This document shows positions 10,752 through 19,964 of a stretch of 64,000 nt of DNA, piece by piece; positions within the stretch are counted from its first letter, which is position 1; every line of letters starts with the position of its first letter. Source of the stretch: Halostagnicola kamekurae (lineage in GTDB: Archaea; Halobacteriota; Halobacteria; Halobacteriales; Natrialbaceae); assembly GCF_900116205.1 (NCBI RefSeq), contig NZ_FOZS01000001.1, positions 1 through 64,000 on the forward strand, given 5' to 3'. The position numbers and the translations under genes are program-made. A model generated the notes under the pieces. That model worked only from the letters and a program-made list of their open reading frames with translations, searched no databases and was not told the DNA's origin.

Positions 10752-11714
10752 TTACTTCGCGCGCGTCTGTCGGGCCTGCTCGCGTGCGCGTTCGATACTT
10801 TTATCCTCACGCAGTACCGCGTCCACGAACAGCTCGCCAGCTTTGTACGAGGACCGAACCATCGGGCCGCTGGCACAGTAGAGAAATCCGAGCTCTTCCT
10901 CGGCGACGCGCCGCCACGTCTCGTACTTGTCGGGGTGGTCGTAGCGCTTCACGTCCAGGTGCGAGCGCGAGGGCTGGAGGTACTGGCCCAGCGTGACGAT
11001 GTCGACGCCGCGCTCGCGCAGGTCCGCGAGCGTCTGGTAGACCTCGTGGTCGTACTCGCCGTGGCCGAGCATGATCGAGGTCTTGGTGTAGATGTCCGAA
11101 TTCCGGTCGACGTACTCGAGCACGCCGAGGCTCTGCTCGTAGCCCGCGCGCCGGTCGCGGACGGGAAACTGGAGCCGTTCGACGGTTTCGACGTTGTGCG
11201 CGATGACGTCAGGCCCCGCGTCGATGATCTTCTCGAGCAGGCGCGTTTCGCCCTGGAAATCCGGAATGAGGACTTCGACGAGGATGCCGGGATGTCGGCG
11301 TTTGATCTCGCGGATGGTCTCTGCGAACTGGCCCGCGCCCTGGTCCGGCAGGTCGTCCCGGTCGACGCTCGTCAGGACGACGTAATCGAGGCCGATTTCG
11401 GCGATGGCGCTCGCGACGTTTTCGGGTTCGTCGGGATCGAGCGGTTCCATGCCCCCCGTCTCGACGTCACAGAAGTTACAGCCTCGAGAGCAGCGATCGC
11501 CGAGCAGCATGAACGTTGCCGTCCCGCCGCCGGTGCCGTTCGCATCGGCCGATGGACCGTTTCGACCCGACCAGCACTCGCCGAGGTTTGGACAGTTGGC
11601 CTCCTCACAGACCGTGTGGAGATCGCGCTCTCTGAGCGTTTCGCGGATGTCGGCGAACTCCCGGCCCGACGGCGGTCGCGTTTTCAGCCAGTCGGGCTTT
11701 TGGGAACGACTCAT
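10752..11714 (-). CDS. lipA: Lipoyl synthase
   Basis: A 320-residue radical SAM enzyme that inserts two sulfur atoms into protein-bound octanoyl groups. The auxiliary cluster cysteines are Cys36, Cys41 and Cys47 (CEEANCPNLGEC); the SAM-cluster motif CSRGCNFC holds Cys75, Cys79 and Cys82. A TATFMLLGD strand and the C-terminal SSYKAGE match the family. It sits directly upstream of the 2-oxoacid dehydrogenase operon on the same strand, whose E2 needs the lipoyl group. A 15-residue Gly/Asn/Ala insertion between the two cysteine clusters (about 50-65) is unusual but lies in a surface loop. Confidence 0.97.
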   Translation of the reverse strand: MSRSQKPDWLKTRPPSGREFADIRETLRERDLHTVCEEANCPNLGECWSGRNGPSADANGTGGGTATFMLLGDRCSRGCNFCDVETGGMEPLDPDEPENVASAIAEIGLDYVVLTSVDRDDLPDQGAGQFAETIREIKRRHPGILVEVLIPDFQGETRLLEKIIDAGPDVIAHNVETVERLQFPVRDRRAGYEQSLGVLEYVDRNSDIYTKTSIMLGHGEYDHEVYQTLADLRERGVDIVTLGQYLQPSRSHLDVKRYDHPDKYETWRRVAEEELGFLYCASGPMVRSSYKAGELFVDAVLREDKSIERAREQARQTRAK

Positions 11715-11895
11715 ACTGGTAGGCTGGTTGCCAACCCTGAAAAATCGTAGTGGTATCTACGCCGTGAGCAGTGTGTCGAAGTATCTACACCGTAAGCGGC
11801 GTATCGAAAGTAACGACCGCGAGAGACAGCCGAACGCGAGCGAAGCCTCTCACGGTCGTGAATAAAGTAAAATCGGCTACTGAACGCGGAACCGT

Positions 11896-12090
11896 TTATA
11901 GACGGGTGACGTTGGTCGCGCGGGGACCTTTCGGTGCCTGTTCGATGTCGAATTCGATGTCTGTGCCTTCTTCGAGGTCCGGGCCGCCAACGTCTTCCAT
12001 GTGGAAGAACACGTCGTCGTCCGCGTCGTCTGTCTCGATGAAACCGTAGCCGCCTGTGTCGTTGAAGAAATCAACAGTGCCTTTCGCCAT
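11896..12090 (-). CDS. cspA: Cold-shock domain protein CspA-like
   Basis: A 64-residue OB-fold nucleic-acid-binding protein. It has the RNP-type motifs GYGFIET and DVFFHMED and begins MAKGTVDFFND. It is small and very acidic, as usual for haloarchaeal Csp proteins, which act as RNA chaperones. The chosen ATG at 12090 has a good TATA element 41 bases upstream. It is a stand-alone gene. Confidence 0.95.
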   Translation of the reverse strand: MAKGTVDFFNDTGGYGFIETDDADDDVFFHMEDVGGPDLEEGTDIEFDIEQAPKGPRATNVTRL

Positions 12091-12130
12091 TACGATTCTA
12101 TCGTGTGCCAGGACACGTATAACGCTTGTG

Positions 12131-12140
12131 TTATATATTT
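12131..12140 (-). promoter_or_regulatory. TATA box of cspA
   Basis: The minus strand reads AAATATATAA about 41 bases before the cspA ATG. This would place the transcript start near 12105 and leave a 5' leader of only about 15 bases, typical of haloarchaea. The remaining intergenic sequence to 12419 is GC-rich with no gene seen; it contains a short direct repeat CTCGCGTGCAG near 12348 and 12366. Confidence 0.7.
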
Positions 12141-12419
12141 CTGCGGATAACGACAGAAACGAGCCCGAGCCCGGAAGGACGGCACGTCGGTGGAGCATTT
12201 TCTCCGATACCGCTCCATATTCGTACAATACTACGTTGTTCGTGAGGTTCCAGGCGGCGTCCCCGAGGCGATTCGACCGACTATGCGGCGTAGGGCCCGA
12301 TTTCGAGAGTTTCGGTCCGACGGCGAGGCACACGACTCGAGGCGGCCCTCGCGTGCAGGGTGGCTCTCGCGTGCAGCCACGTTAAGTCTCGAGCGAGCGT
12401 ACGAGCGAGCGAGATCACG

Positions 12420-12977
12420 ATGGGCGCACTCGAGCGATTACGCGGACGGCAGAGACGCACCGAGACCGAAGAATCCGGCAGGCGCTCTCGAGCACAACAC
12501 GCCGTATCAGCGTCCGTCCGCGGCCTGCAGGCCGGGTTCGTCGCGACCTGTATCATGACGGCGTTTCGGCTCCCTATCCTTCGCTCGCTGCCCCCGTCGG
12601 CGAACTTCTGGAGCCAGTACGTGACCGGCGGCGATCCGAGCGATCATCCGATCGCCGGGCTCGTTTTGCACTTCGTCTACGGCGTGAGCGCGGGAGCGGT
12701 GTTCGGCGGGCTCTTCGCGCTTCAGGACGCCGAACGGTCGATCGAGCCCGAACAACGGGGGCTGGTCTGGGGGTCGGTCTACGGGATGGCGCTCTCCGCG
12801 TTCGGCTCTCAGATCGTGCTCAGAGAACTCCTCGATATCCGCCTCGAGACCGACGAACTCGCGCTGTTTCACGCCGGCCACCTCGTCTACGGGCTCGCAC
12901 TCGGCGCGTGGGTCGGCTCGCGGACCGAGGGGGTCAACGATCCGACGGCGGAATACGAGTACGACGACGGAAACTGA
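12420..12977 (+). CDS. Multi-pass membrane protein of unknown function
   Basis: A 185-residue protein. A basic N-terminus (about 1-35) is followed by four hydrophobic segments at about 38-56, 78-102, 120-140 and 158-175. The pattern ANFWSQYVTGGDPSDHP followed by a Gly/Ala-rich helix resembles small conserved haloarchaeal membrane proteins (DUF6789-like, recalled with low certainty). The ATG at 12420 follows GAGCGAGATCACG. A longer in-frame start at 12360 is unlikely because the added residues are basic and unstructured. It is convergent with the next gene. Confidence 0.65.
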   Translation: MGALERLRGRQRRTETEESGRRSRAQHAVSASVRGLQAGFVATCIMTAFRLPILRSLPPSANFWSQYVTGGDPSDHPIAGLVLHFVYGVSAGAVFGGLFALQDAERSIEPEQRGLVWGSVYGMALSAFGSQIVLRELLDIRLETDELALFHAGHLVYGLALGAWVGSRTEGVNDPTAEYEYDDGN

Positions 12978-12988
12978 GAATCAGCAGA

Positions 12989-13210
12989 TTAGGCCGCCGG
13001 CACCGACGGTCGCCCGCGTCGCAGCAGGGTGACCAGACCCTGCGCAGCCATCCCCAGGACGGCCCACTTCCAGGCGAAGACGGCGACGACGAGCAAGAGC
13101 GCGCCGCGCGTGCGTTTGCCGCGGTCGAACGATCGTTTCGCCTCGAGGGCGACAGAGAGGACCGTCAGCGAGCGGGTCGCTTTCGAACCAAGCAATCGTT
13201 TCAGTATCAT
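12989..13210 (-). CDS. Small basic membrane protein, unknown function
   Basis: A 73-residue protein with a basic N-terminal third (KRLLGSKATRS) and one hydrophobic segment at about 37-62 containing WKWAVLGMAAQGLV, then a short basic tail. It is convergent with the membrane protein that ends 11 bases away. The pattern of positively charged flanks and a central helix is coherent. I do not recognise a family. Confidence 0.55.
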   Translation of the reverse strand: MILKRLLGSKATRSLTVLSVALEAKRSFDRGKRTRGALLLVVAVFAWKWAVLGMAAQGLVTLLRRGRPSVPAA

Positions 13211-13351
13211 AGCCGTGCTTGTCGAGCTACCCGTATAACGTCGAAGCCGGCAGATGCAAGCCCGAGGTGTCGAGGGAGATCGATGGCACGCCGAAGATCC
13301 GCCTATCGAAAATCACGGTCCCAGAAGCGTCTCTGGAAGACCGACGGCGAA

Positions 13352-14392
13352 TCAGCGCGCCGAGAGGTCCGCCGCCTCGGCGAGCAGTTCGTGCGATCGG
13401 AGCACGTCCTCGTGGTCGGCGAGTTGCTGTTGGATAACGACCTCGTCGACGCCCGTCTGGTCGGTCATCTGGTCGAGCAGCGTTCGGATCGTGGACGGGC
13501 TGCCGGAGATCTGGCGGGGCCACTCTCCCGGCTCGATCGTCGTCGGCGTCGGCTCCGGGACGTATCCGAGCTCCTCGATCGCGGCTTCGGTCGAGCGGAT
13601 CGGCGGGCGATCGATCGTCCCCTGCTGGAGTCGCTGGTGTGTCGCCTCAGTCGTCGCGCGAAGCCGAGCCGCCTCCTCGTCCGTCTCGGCGCAGGTGACG
13701 TTCGCCGCGACCATTCCGTGGGGTTCGTCGGGGCCAGCACCGAACGACGACGGCTCGAAGTTCTCTCGATAGACCTCGAGCGCCCGAACCGCGGGGCCGG
13801 GTCGAATAAAGGCGGCAAAGCAGTACCGCAGCCCGAGCTGGCCGGCGATGGCGGCGCTCGAGGGACTCGAACCCAGAACCCAGATATCGGGGACGGTCTC
13901 GCGTGCGCGAGCCAGCTCGAGCTGGCTGAACGAGTGGTCGTCCGGGAACCCGTCGTAGAGGTGGGCGGCGACCTCGTTTATCTTGTCCCGGTGATCCTCG
14001 TTGGAGCCGGACCGATGCTGGCTCCGGTCGATCTGGAGCGCGCGGTCGCTGACCGGATTTCCGGTCGCCCGGCCGAGTCCGAGATCGATCCGGCCGGGCG
14101 CGAGCGCGTCGAGCACGCTGAAGGTCTCCGCGACCTTGTACGGGCTGTAGTGGTTGAGCAGGACCGTCCCGGAGCCCACCCGGATCTCGTCGGTCTTGGC
14201 GGCGATGTGCGGGATGAGTACCTCGGGTGTCGTACTCGCCAGCGAGTCGGTGAAATCGTGGTGTTCGGCCACCCACGCTCTCGAGTAGCCGAGTTCCTCC
14301 GCGTTCTGGGCTCGCTCGACGGTGTTCTCGAACGCGTCCGTTGCTGATCCGTCCTCGGGTATCGGCGCGAGGTCGACGATCGATAGATCCAC
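13352..14392 (-). CDS. LLM-class flavin-dependent oxidoreductase (MsnO8-like)
   Basis: A 346-residue luciferase-like TIM-barrel enzyme, expected to use FMNH2 or F420. Family signatures are VDLSIVDLAPIPEDGSA at the N-terminus, SRAWVAEHHDF, VGSGTVLLNHYSPYKVAE, PGRIDLGLGRA and VLGSSPSSAAIAG. The open frame runs upstream to 14701, but the upstream part is low-complexity arginine-rich. The family N-terminus begins exactly at the GTG at 14392, so that start is chosen. It is divergent from the mutS-like gene. The substrate is unknown. Confidence 0.9.
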   Translation of the reverse strand: MDLSIVDLAPIPEDGSATDAFENTVERAQNAEELGYSRAWVAEHHDFTDSLASTTPEVLIPHIAAKTDEIRVGSGTVLLNHYSPYKVAETFSVLDALAPGRIDLGLGRATGNPVSDRALQIDRSQHRSGSNEDHRDKINEVAAHLYDGFPDDHSFSQLELARARETVPDIWVLGSSPSSAAIAGQLGLRYCFAAFIRPGPAVRALEVYRENFEPSSFGAGPDEPHGMVAANVTCAETDEEAARLRATTEATHQRLQQGTIDRPPIRSTEAAIEELGYVPEPTPTTIEPGEWPRQISGSPSTIRTLLDQMTDQTGVDEVVIQQQLADHEDVLRSHELLAEAADLSAR

Positions 14393-14527
14393 ACCGGCGT
14401 ATCGGAGCCAGCGAGTAATGAACGATACGTTCTCGGGGGTTAGATCCGGATGTTTCGGCCGGTACCGCCGCCTCGAGCGACCGCGCGGGCGAGGGTTTTT
14501 TCTCGCTTCGATGGGATACGCCGGTCG

Positions 14528-16579
14528 ATGGAACTCGAGACGATTCCGGGCGTCGGCGAGAAGACGGCTCGGTCGCTCGCGACGCTCGAGGATCCCGAGC
14601 GGGCGCTCAAATCGGGCGACGTGGCGGCGCTCGCGAAGGCGCCGGGAATCACGCAGGGGCGAGCAGCCCGCATCGCGCGCGGGGCGATCCGCCGCGAACA
14701 CGACGACCCGGGCGGCTTCCTCGCGACCGAGCGCGCACGCGAGGTCTACCGCGAGGTGCTCTCGCTGTGTAAAGAACGCACCGTGACGGAGTACGGCGCC
14801 CAGCGTCTCGAGACGATCTACCCGAGTCCGTGTCGGTCGCGGATCGAGGAGGTACAGACCTTCGTTCGCGAGGCGATCGAACGCGATCCCGACCCCGCTG
14901 TTCTAGAGGCGCTCGAGGGGGTCGAACCGCTCGAGCGCGGGGGAGACGTCCAGGTTCGCGAGCGGTGTCTCGCGACGACCGACGCGGAGCGGTACACCGC
15001 CGCTCGCGAGGCGATTCCGGAACTCTCCGTCGAGGTGGTCGAAGACGCACAGGGGCTCGCCGAACTCGCTCGCGGCTACTCGACGGTGATCGCCATCGAC
15101 GAGACGTTCGCGGGCGTCACCGTCGACGGCGACGTGCAGGTCCGCCCCGACGCCCTCGAGAATCCCGCGGAGATCGTCCCCGAGCGGTCGGTCGCCTTCT
15201 TCGCCCGCAACCGTGACAGCTTGCGGGCCGCCATCGCCGTCCACCGCAGCGCCGACCTCGAGACCGACTGCGACCTCGCGGCGCTCGAAGCCGGGCTCGC
15301 CCGGGTGAACGACGACGGAACCGTTGCCGGCGACGACGAACTGGATCGACTCGCGACGGCGGTCGACGACCTCGAGGTATCGGTCGGGGCGGCCGAATCC
15401 GTCGCGAACGACCACCTTCGGCAGGCGATCCGCGAGCAGGACGTGACGATCGAGGGAGCGGACCTGCTCTCGCTGGTTGAGCAGGGCGCGGGCGTCGACT
15501 CGCTGCTCTCTCGAGAACTCGACGACGAGTACGCACAGGCGGTCGCGGCCGCTCGAGAGCATCTGATCGACGCGCTCGACCTCGACGCGGGCGAGGCCGA
15601 AATCGCGCGGTGGACGTTCGGAGACGAGCCGACGTTTCCGGTCGAGCGCGACGAGGACACCGTTTCTCGACTCCGCGAGGAGCTCACGGCGACCAGAGAG
15701 CGCCGAGAAGCGCGACTGAAACGGGAGCTGGCGGCGGAGCTGGCAGATCGGCGTGATGCCGCGGCGGACCTCGTTCGAAACGCCCTCGAGTTGGACGTCG
15801 AACTCGCTATCGCTCGCTTCGCGCGCGATTTTGAGTGTACGATGCCCGAGTTCGTCGGCGGATCAGTGGGGGCGGTGGAATCGACGGGTTCAGCGGAATC
15901 GACGGATTCGGTTGACTCGAACAAGTCGTCCGGTGACCGCGGGTTCGAGATCGAGGGCGGTCGGTCGCCGTTGCTCTCGGAACCGCTCGAGGCGATCGAA
16001 CCGGTCGACTACGGGGTCTCGGGCGTCGCGCTCCTGTCGGGGGTCAACAGCGGCGGGAAGACCTCGACGCTGGATCTGGTCGCGAGCGTCGTCGTACTGG
16101 CGCACATGGGGCTGCCGGTGCCCGCGGATCGGGTTCGGCTCGAGCGCTTCGAGTCGCTGCACTATCACGCCAAGACCCAGGGGACCCTCGACGCGGGCGC
16201 GTTCGAGTCGACGGTCAGGCAGTTCGCCGACATAGCCGGCGACGGGGCGGGATCGCTGGTGCTGGTCGACGAACTCGAGAGCATCACCGAACCCGGCGCG
16301 TCGGCGAAGATCATCGCTGGCATCCTCGAGGCGTTATCGGAAAACGGCGCGACGGCGGTGTTCGTCTCCCACCTCGCGGGCGAGATCCGCGAGATGGCGG
16401 CCTACGACGTGGCCGTCGACGGCATCGAGGCCGTGGGACTCGTCGACGGCGAACTCGAGGTCAACCGCTCGCCGATCAAAGACCACCTCGCGAGATCGAC
16501 GCCCGAGCTGATCGTCGAAAAGCTCGCCGACGAGCGCGAGGCTGCCTTTTACGATCGATTGCTCGAGAAGTTCGGGTGA
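14528..16579 (+). CDS. MutS-family DNA mismatch repair-like ATPase (MutS5/MutS2-like)
   Basis: A 683-residue protein. An N-terminal helix-hairpin-helix (IPGVGEKTARSL, about residues 5-20) precedes a helical middle region with a Glu/Arg-rich clamp-like coiled coil (about 375-430), a Ser/Asp-rich spacer (about 450-475), and a MutS-type ATPase domain. Walker A is GVNSGGKTS (about 503-511), Walker B is LVLVDELE, and the H-loop is FVSH. The mismatch-recognition domain I of MutS1 is absent. The ATG at 14528 starts directly at the HhH; upstream codons are arginine-rich filler. It probably acts in recombination or repair rather than classical mismatch repair. Confidence 0.9.
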   Translation: MELETIPGVGEKTARSLATLEDPERALKSGDVAALAKAPGITQGRAARIARGAIRREHDDPGGFLATERAREVYREVLSLCKERTVTEYGAQRLETIYPSPCRSRIEEVQTFVREAIERDPDPAVLEALEGVEPLERGGDVQVRERCLATTDAERYTAAREAIPELSVEVVEDAQGLAELARGYSTVIAIDETFAGVTVDGDVQVRPDALENPAEIVPERSVAFFARNRDSLRAAIAVHRSADLETDCDLAALEAGLARVNDDGTVAGDDELDRLATAVDDLEVSVGAAESVANDHLRQAIREQDVTIEGADLLSLVEQGAGVDSLLSRELDDEYAQAVAAAREHLIDALDLDAGEAEIARWTFGDEPTFPVERDEDTVSRLREELTATRERREARLKRELAAELADRRDAAADLVRNALELDVELAIARFARDFECTMPEFVGGSVGAVESTGSAESTDSVDSNKSSGDRGFEIEGGRSPLLSEPLEAIEPVDYGVSGVALLSGVNSGGKTSTLDLVASVVVLAHMGLPVPADRVRLERFESLHYHAKTQGTLDAGAFESTVRQFADIAGDGAGSLVLVDELESITEPGASAKIIAGILEALSENGATAVFVSHLAGEIREMAAYDVAVDGIEAVGLVDGELEVNRSPIKDHLARSTPELIVEKLADEREAAFYDRLLEKFG

Positions 16580-16685
16580 GCATCGTCGAGTGTTCGACGC
16601 GGTGACTCTCCGGGCCGTCTAGCACGGATTCCTCGGCGGGCAGTAGCTATTTACACGAGGTATCGTTACATAAGTCCGTGAAAGG

Positions 16686-16702
16686 TTGTCAAAAGATGAC
16701 AA
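16686..16702 (+). promoter_or_regulatory. Palindromic operator candidate upstream of MFS gene
   Basis: TTGTCA and TGACAA form 6-base inverted arms separated by five bases, 37 bases before the MFS ATG. A TATA-like TTACATAAG lies at about 16666-16674, so the palindrome overlaps the expected transcript start, where a repressor would block transcription. No regulator gene is adjacent. Confidence 0.5.
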
Positions 16703-16738
16703 AATGGGCCGGTCGGCGCGAGACAGCGGGGTAGCTCG

Positions 16739-18109
16739 ATGGAAGAGTCGGACACCTTGAAATCCGATCCGAAGCTCTACGCTATCCTCGGGCTCGCCGG
16801 CGCCGGCGTGCTCGCGAGCACACTCGTTTCGCCCGCCTTGCCGGGGGTGGCGTCGAAGTTCGACCTGACGGAGGCTCGAGTCGGGATGGTGATGACCGCC
16901 TTTTTCCTGACCGCAGTCGTCGCAATTCCGATCGTCGGTATCGTGACCGACGTCTGGGGCCGACGTCGAGTGTTTCTGGGATCGTTACTCGTCTACGGCG
17001 CGGCGGGGACGCTGATCGGGTTCGTCGACACGTTCGCGGTCGTGTTGCTCCTGCGGGCGGTACAAGGGTGTGCCTTCCCGGGTCTGCTGCCGATGGCGAT
17101 CACGCTGATCGGCGACCATTACGACGGGGCCGTCGCGACCACGGCGCAGGGCTATCTCACGAGCATCACCGGGTTCGGCGGGATCGTTTCTCCGCTCGCC
17201 GCCGGCGTGCTCGTCGACATCTCCTGGCGGCTTCCTTTCTGGCTCTACGGGATTTCGTTCGTCGCATTTGTCTTGTGTTACTGGTGGCTTCCGGAACCGA
17301 CCGCCTCCCACACGGACCAGAAATCGACAGCGCTCGAGTCGACCGCCGGTCCGAATCCCACGCCGGGGGCGAATCGGCCCGCGGTTCCGAACCCCGCGCC
17401 GGAACGCAGCGAACCGGCAACCCCCGGTTCCACCCCGGATCACGAGCAGGTAAGAGAGCCCGGCGATGCGAACGCGGGTGGAAATACCAGCGTCTTGACC
17501 GCCCGGGTTTCGGCCTGGATCGCCCGGCTTTCGGAGATGGTACGCGAAGTCGAAGACGCGCTGACGAGCGAGGCCAGAACCGTCATCGCCGCCGTCATCG
17601 CCCTGTTTTTCGTCCGATACGCGCTGTTTACGTTCATGCCGCTGTACGCGGTCACCGTGTTGGGAGCCAGCGAGTTTATCGGAGGCGTTGCCGTCGCCGT
17701 CCTCGGGTTAGGGAGATTCGTCGCGGCACCCTACGCAGGACGGCTCGCGACCTGGATCAGCCGGCCGACGGTTCTGGTCTCGAGCCTGCTCTGTTTCGGC
17801 GCGGGAACCTGGGCGCTCCTCCTGACGACCGATCCCTGGGCCGTCATCGTCATCCTCGGACTGACGAGCGTCGGGGACGGTCTGTTCGACCCGATCGCGA
17901 ACGATATCGTCACGATGAGCGCCCCTGCGGCCGTCCGTGGCCGCATCGTCAGCGTCCTCGAGGTCGGAAAAACGGGGGCGATTGCGGTGTCGCCGGCCGC
18001 GTTCGGGCTCTTGCTCTCGGCGAGTTCCTACACGATACTGTTCCTGACGGGCGGGGCGCTTATGGCGGCGACGGCAGGGACCGTCGGGTTCGTCCTGTTC
18101 GACGACTAG
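16739..18109 (+). CDS. MFS family transporter
   Basis: A 456-residue transporter of the major facilitator superfamily with about 12 membrane segments in two halves. The 2-3 loop shows DVWGRRRVFLG, the family signature. The cytoplasmic loop between the halves (about residues 195-270) is unusually long and Pro/Thr/Asn-rich, then carries an amphipathic stretch before helix 7. The first helices (AGAGVLASTLVSPALPGVA) resemble drug-efflux type MFS proteins, but the substrate is not predictable. Its ATG follows a palindrome and a TATA-like element, and a hairpin follows its stop. Confidence 0.9.
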   Translation: MEESDTLKSDPKLYAILGLAGAGVLASTLVSPALPGVASKFDLTEARVGMVMTAFFLTAVVAIPIVGIVTDVWGRRRVFLGSLLVYGAAGTLIGFVDTFAVVLLLRAVQGCAFPGLLPMAITLIGDHYDGAVATTAQGYLTSITGFGGIVSPLAAGVLVDISWRLPFWLYGISFVAFVLCYWWLPEPTASHTDQKSTALESTAGPNPTPGANRPAVPNPAPERSEPATPGSTPDHEQVREPGDANAGGNTSVLTARVSAWIARLSEMVREVEDALTSEARTVIAAVIALFFVRYALFTFMPLYAVTVLGASEFIGGVAVAVLGLGRFVAAPYAGRLATWISRPTVLVSSLLCFGAGTWALLLTTDPWAVIVILGLTSVGDGLFDPIANDIVTMSAPAAVRGRIVSVLEVGKTGAIAVSPAAFGLLLSASSYTILFLTGGALMAATAGTVGFVLFDD

Positions 18110-18117
18110 AACGAATC

Positions 18118-18147
18118 GGTATTCGGAATTCGGCGCATTCCGATACC
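18118..18147 (+). terminator. Strong hairpin after MFS gene, terminator-like
   Basis: GGTA, a bulged T, then TCGGAAT pair with ATTCCGA and TACC around a 7-base loop, giving 11 base pairs starting nine bases after the MFS stop. No T-run follows directly, so it may protect or process the 3' end rather than terminate. The rest of the gap to 18437 holds no gene and no clear origin repeats. Confidence 0.5.
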
Positions 18148-18437
18148 CGCGGCTGTGCAAGTACAGCGTCGATGCCGTTCGGACGAATGCACCGGTTTCC
18201 AAACCAGTCCAAGTTCCCACGGAAGCGCTGTTCGTTCAGACGCCGGACTGGCAGCGAGGAGAGGAATCGAAAACGCCGGCTCGAGCCCGCGCTCGAGTGG
18301 CCCGTGGTTTCAGGTCCGCTGAGGCGAACCCCGCCGGTGAATCGAACCCATCGAAACGGCCTGAAACGGGAAAGAATCGGAAACGGAACCGCGTACGCCG
18401 AAAACAACTAAGTAGCTCGGAGAGCGTGGTGGAACTA

Positions 18438-19568
18438 ATGGATGGGGACCCCGACGAGGGGATGTTGTCGTGGGACGAATCCGTGTTCCGGAACGAACAC
18501 GTCTTCGAGATCGACTACGTCCCCGAGACGTTCAAACACCGCGAGAGTCAGACCCAGAGTCTGACCTACGCCTTGCGGCCCGCGGTTCGCGGGTCGCGCC
18601 CGCTGAACGTGATGGTCCGAGGGCCGCCCGGAACGGGAAAGACCACCGCGATTCAGAAGCTGTTCGACGAGGTCGGCGCACAGACCGGCGACATTCGAAC
18701 GATTCGGGTCAACTGCCAGGTCAACTCGACGCGCTACTCGGTGTTCTCCCGGCTGTTCGAGGGGACCTTCGACTACGAACCGCCCTCGTCGGGCATCTCC
18801 TTCAAGAAACTGTTCGGCCAGATCGCCGAGAAACTCGTCGAGCAAGACCGCGTACTCGTCGTCGCGCTCGACGACGTAAACTACCTCTTTTACGAGAACG
18901 AGGCCTCCGACACGCTCTACTCGCTGCTTCGCGCCCACGAGGAGTACCCCGGCGCGAAGATCGGCGTCGTCGTGGTCTCCTCCGATCCGACCCTCGAGGT
19001 GATCGACGAACTGGACTCGCGGGTCCAGAGCGTCTTCCGCCCCGAAGACGTGTACTTTCCGGTGTACGACCAGCCCGAAATCGTCGACATCCTCGACGAG
19101 CGCGTCAGGAAGGGGTTCAACGACGGGGTCATCTCCCGGGACACGCTCGAGTACGTCGCCGAGCTAACCGCAGAGAGCGGCGACCTCCGGGTCGGGATCG
19201 ACCTGCTTCGGCGAGCGGGACTCACCGCCGAGATGCGCGCCAGCCGCGTCGTCGAGCGCGAAGACGTCGAAACAGCCTACGAGAAGTCCAAGTACGTGAG
19301 CCTCTCACAGAGCCTCTCGGGACTCAGCGACACGGAACGCACCCTGCTCGAGGTCATCGCGACCAACGACGGCGAACAGGCAGGCGCCGTCTACGAGGCC
19401 TTCCGCGAGGAGACCGACCTGGGCTACACGCGCTACTCCGAAATCGTCAACAAACTCGACCAGCTCGGCCTGATCGAGGCCGATTACGCCGAGATCGACG
19501 GCCGCGGTCGTTCGCGCTCGCTGACGCTCGCCTACGAGAAAGAGGCGGTGCTCGATCGGCTCGAGTGA
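18438..19568 (+). CDS. orc1: Orc1/Cdc6-family replication initiator
   Basis: A 376-residue AAA+ protein. Walker A is GPPGTGKT (residues 62-69), Walker B is VVALDD (about 142-147), a sensor-type SSDP follows, and a C-terminal winged helix lies at about 285-376 (YTRYSEIVNKLDQLGLI). Translation from 18438 (after GGTGG) gives the normal family N-terminus; an ATG at 18462 is also possible. Such proteins bind origin recognition boxes and load MCM. Haloarchaea carry many paralogs, and without visible origin repeats next to this one it need not mark an active origin. Confidence 0.93.
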   Translation: MDGDPDEGMLSWDESVFRNEHVFEIDYVPETFKHRESQTQSLTYALRPAVRGSRPLNVMVRGPPGTGKTTAIQKLFDEVGAQTGDIRTIRVNCQVNSTRYSVFSRLFEGTFDYEPPSSGISFKKLFGQIAEKLVEQDRVLVVALDDVNYLFYENEASDTLYSLLRAHEEYPGAKIGVVVVSSDPTLEVIDELDSRVQSVFRPEDVYFPVYDQPEIVDILDERVRKGFNDGVISRDTLEYVAELTAESGDLRVGIDLLRRAGLTAEMRASRVVEREDVETAYEKSKYVSLSQSLSGLSDTERTLLEVIATNDGEQAGAVYEAFREETDLGYTRYSEIVNKLDQLGLIEADYAEIDGRGRSRSLTLAYEKEAVLDRLE

Positions 19569-19597
19569 GTGCGCTCCGGTTCGACAGCTCGCGGCTT

Positions 19598-19867
19598 TCA
19601 GGCCTGCTCGAGGTTCTCGCGGTACGCCTCCGCGTGCTCGATCGCCCGGTCGACGGCCGCTTCGGTCTCGCCGCCGGCGCGTTCGCGCAGTTGTCGGAGG
19701 GTGTTTAGGTGGTCGTCGAGCATCGCGTGATCGACTTTTTCGGCCTCCGACTCGAGTTGGCCGGATTTCTCCGCGGCCTCGCTGAGGTCGTCGCGGATAT
19801 CGTCCTCGGCGGTGTCGGCGGCGTCCTCGAGTTCCGTTCGGGCGTTCTGCAGTTCGGAAGCGACCAT
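19598..19867 (-). CDS. Conserved acidic coiled-coil protein (DUF7553-like)
   Basis: An 89-residue protein, almost entirely helical and very acidic (ELEDAADTAEDDIRDDL), with heptad-like spacing throughout. I recognise the type from other haloarchaea but no function is known. It is convergent with the orc1 gene and divergent from the DyP-like gene, sharing the 97-base promoter region with the latter. Confidence 0.7.
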   Translation of the reverse strand: MVASELQNARTELEDAADTAEDDIRDDLSEAAEKSGQLESEAEKVDHAMLDDHLNTLRQLRERAGGETEAAVDRAIEHAEAYRENLEQA

Positions 19868-19930
19868 ACGTGACTCCCACCACGACGCCGGTCAAAACGC
19901 TGGGGGTGGCGTACGCGAGCCCCCGAAATA

Positions 19931-19942
19931 CACATATATATT
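19931..19942 (+). promoter_or_regulatory. TATA box of the DyP-like gene
   Basis: CACATATATATT lies 23-34 bases before the GTG start at 19965. The transcript would then begin at or very near the GTG, that is, leaderless, which is common in haloarchaea. This supports the GTG over the far upstream in-frame start at 19812, which runs through the neighbouring gene's promoter. Confidence 0.65.
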
Positions 19943-19964
19943 TCTCGAGTCCAACCTTCCGCTA

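Noticed and set aside
18110-18437. Possible replication origin upstream of orc1
   Set aside because: No repeated origin recognition boxes, no long AT-rich unwinding region and no G-run next to palindromes were found. An active origin cannot be supported.
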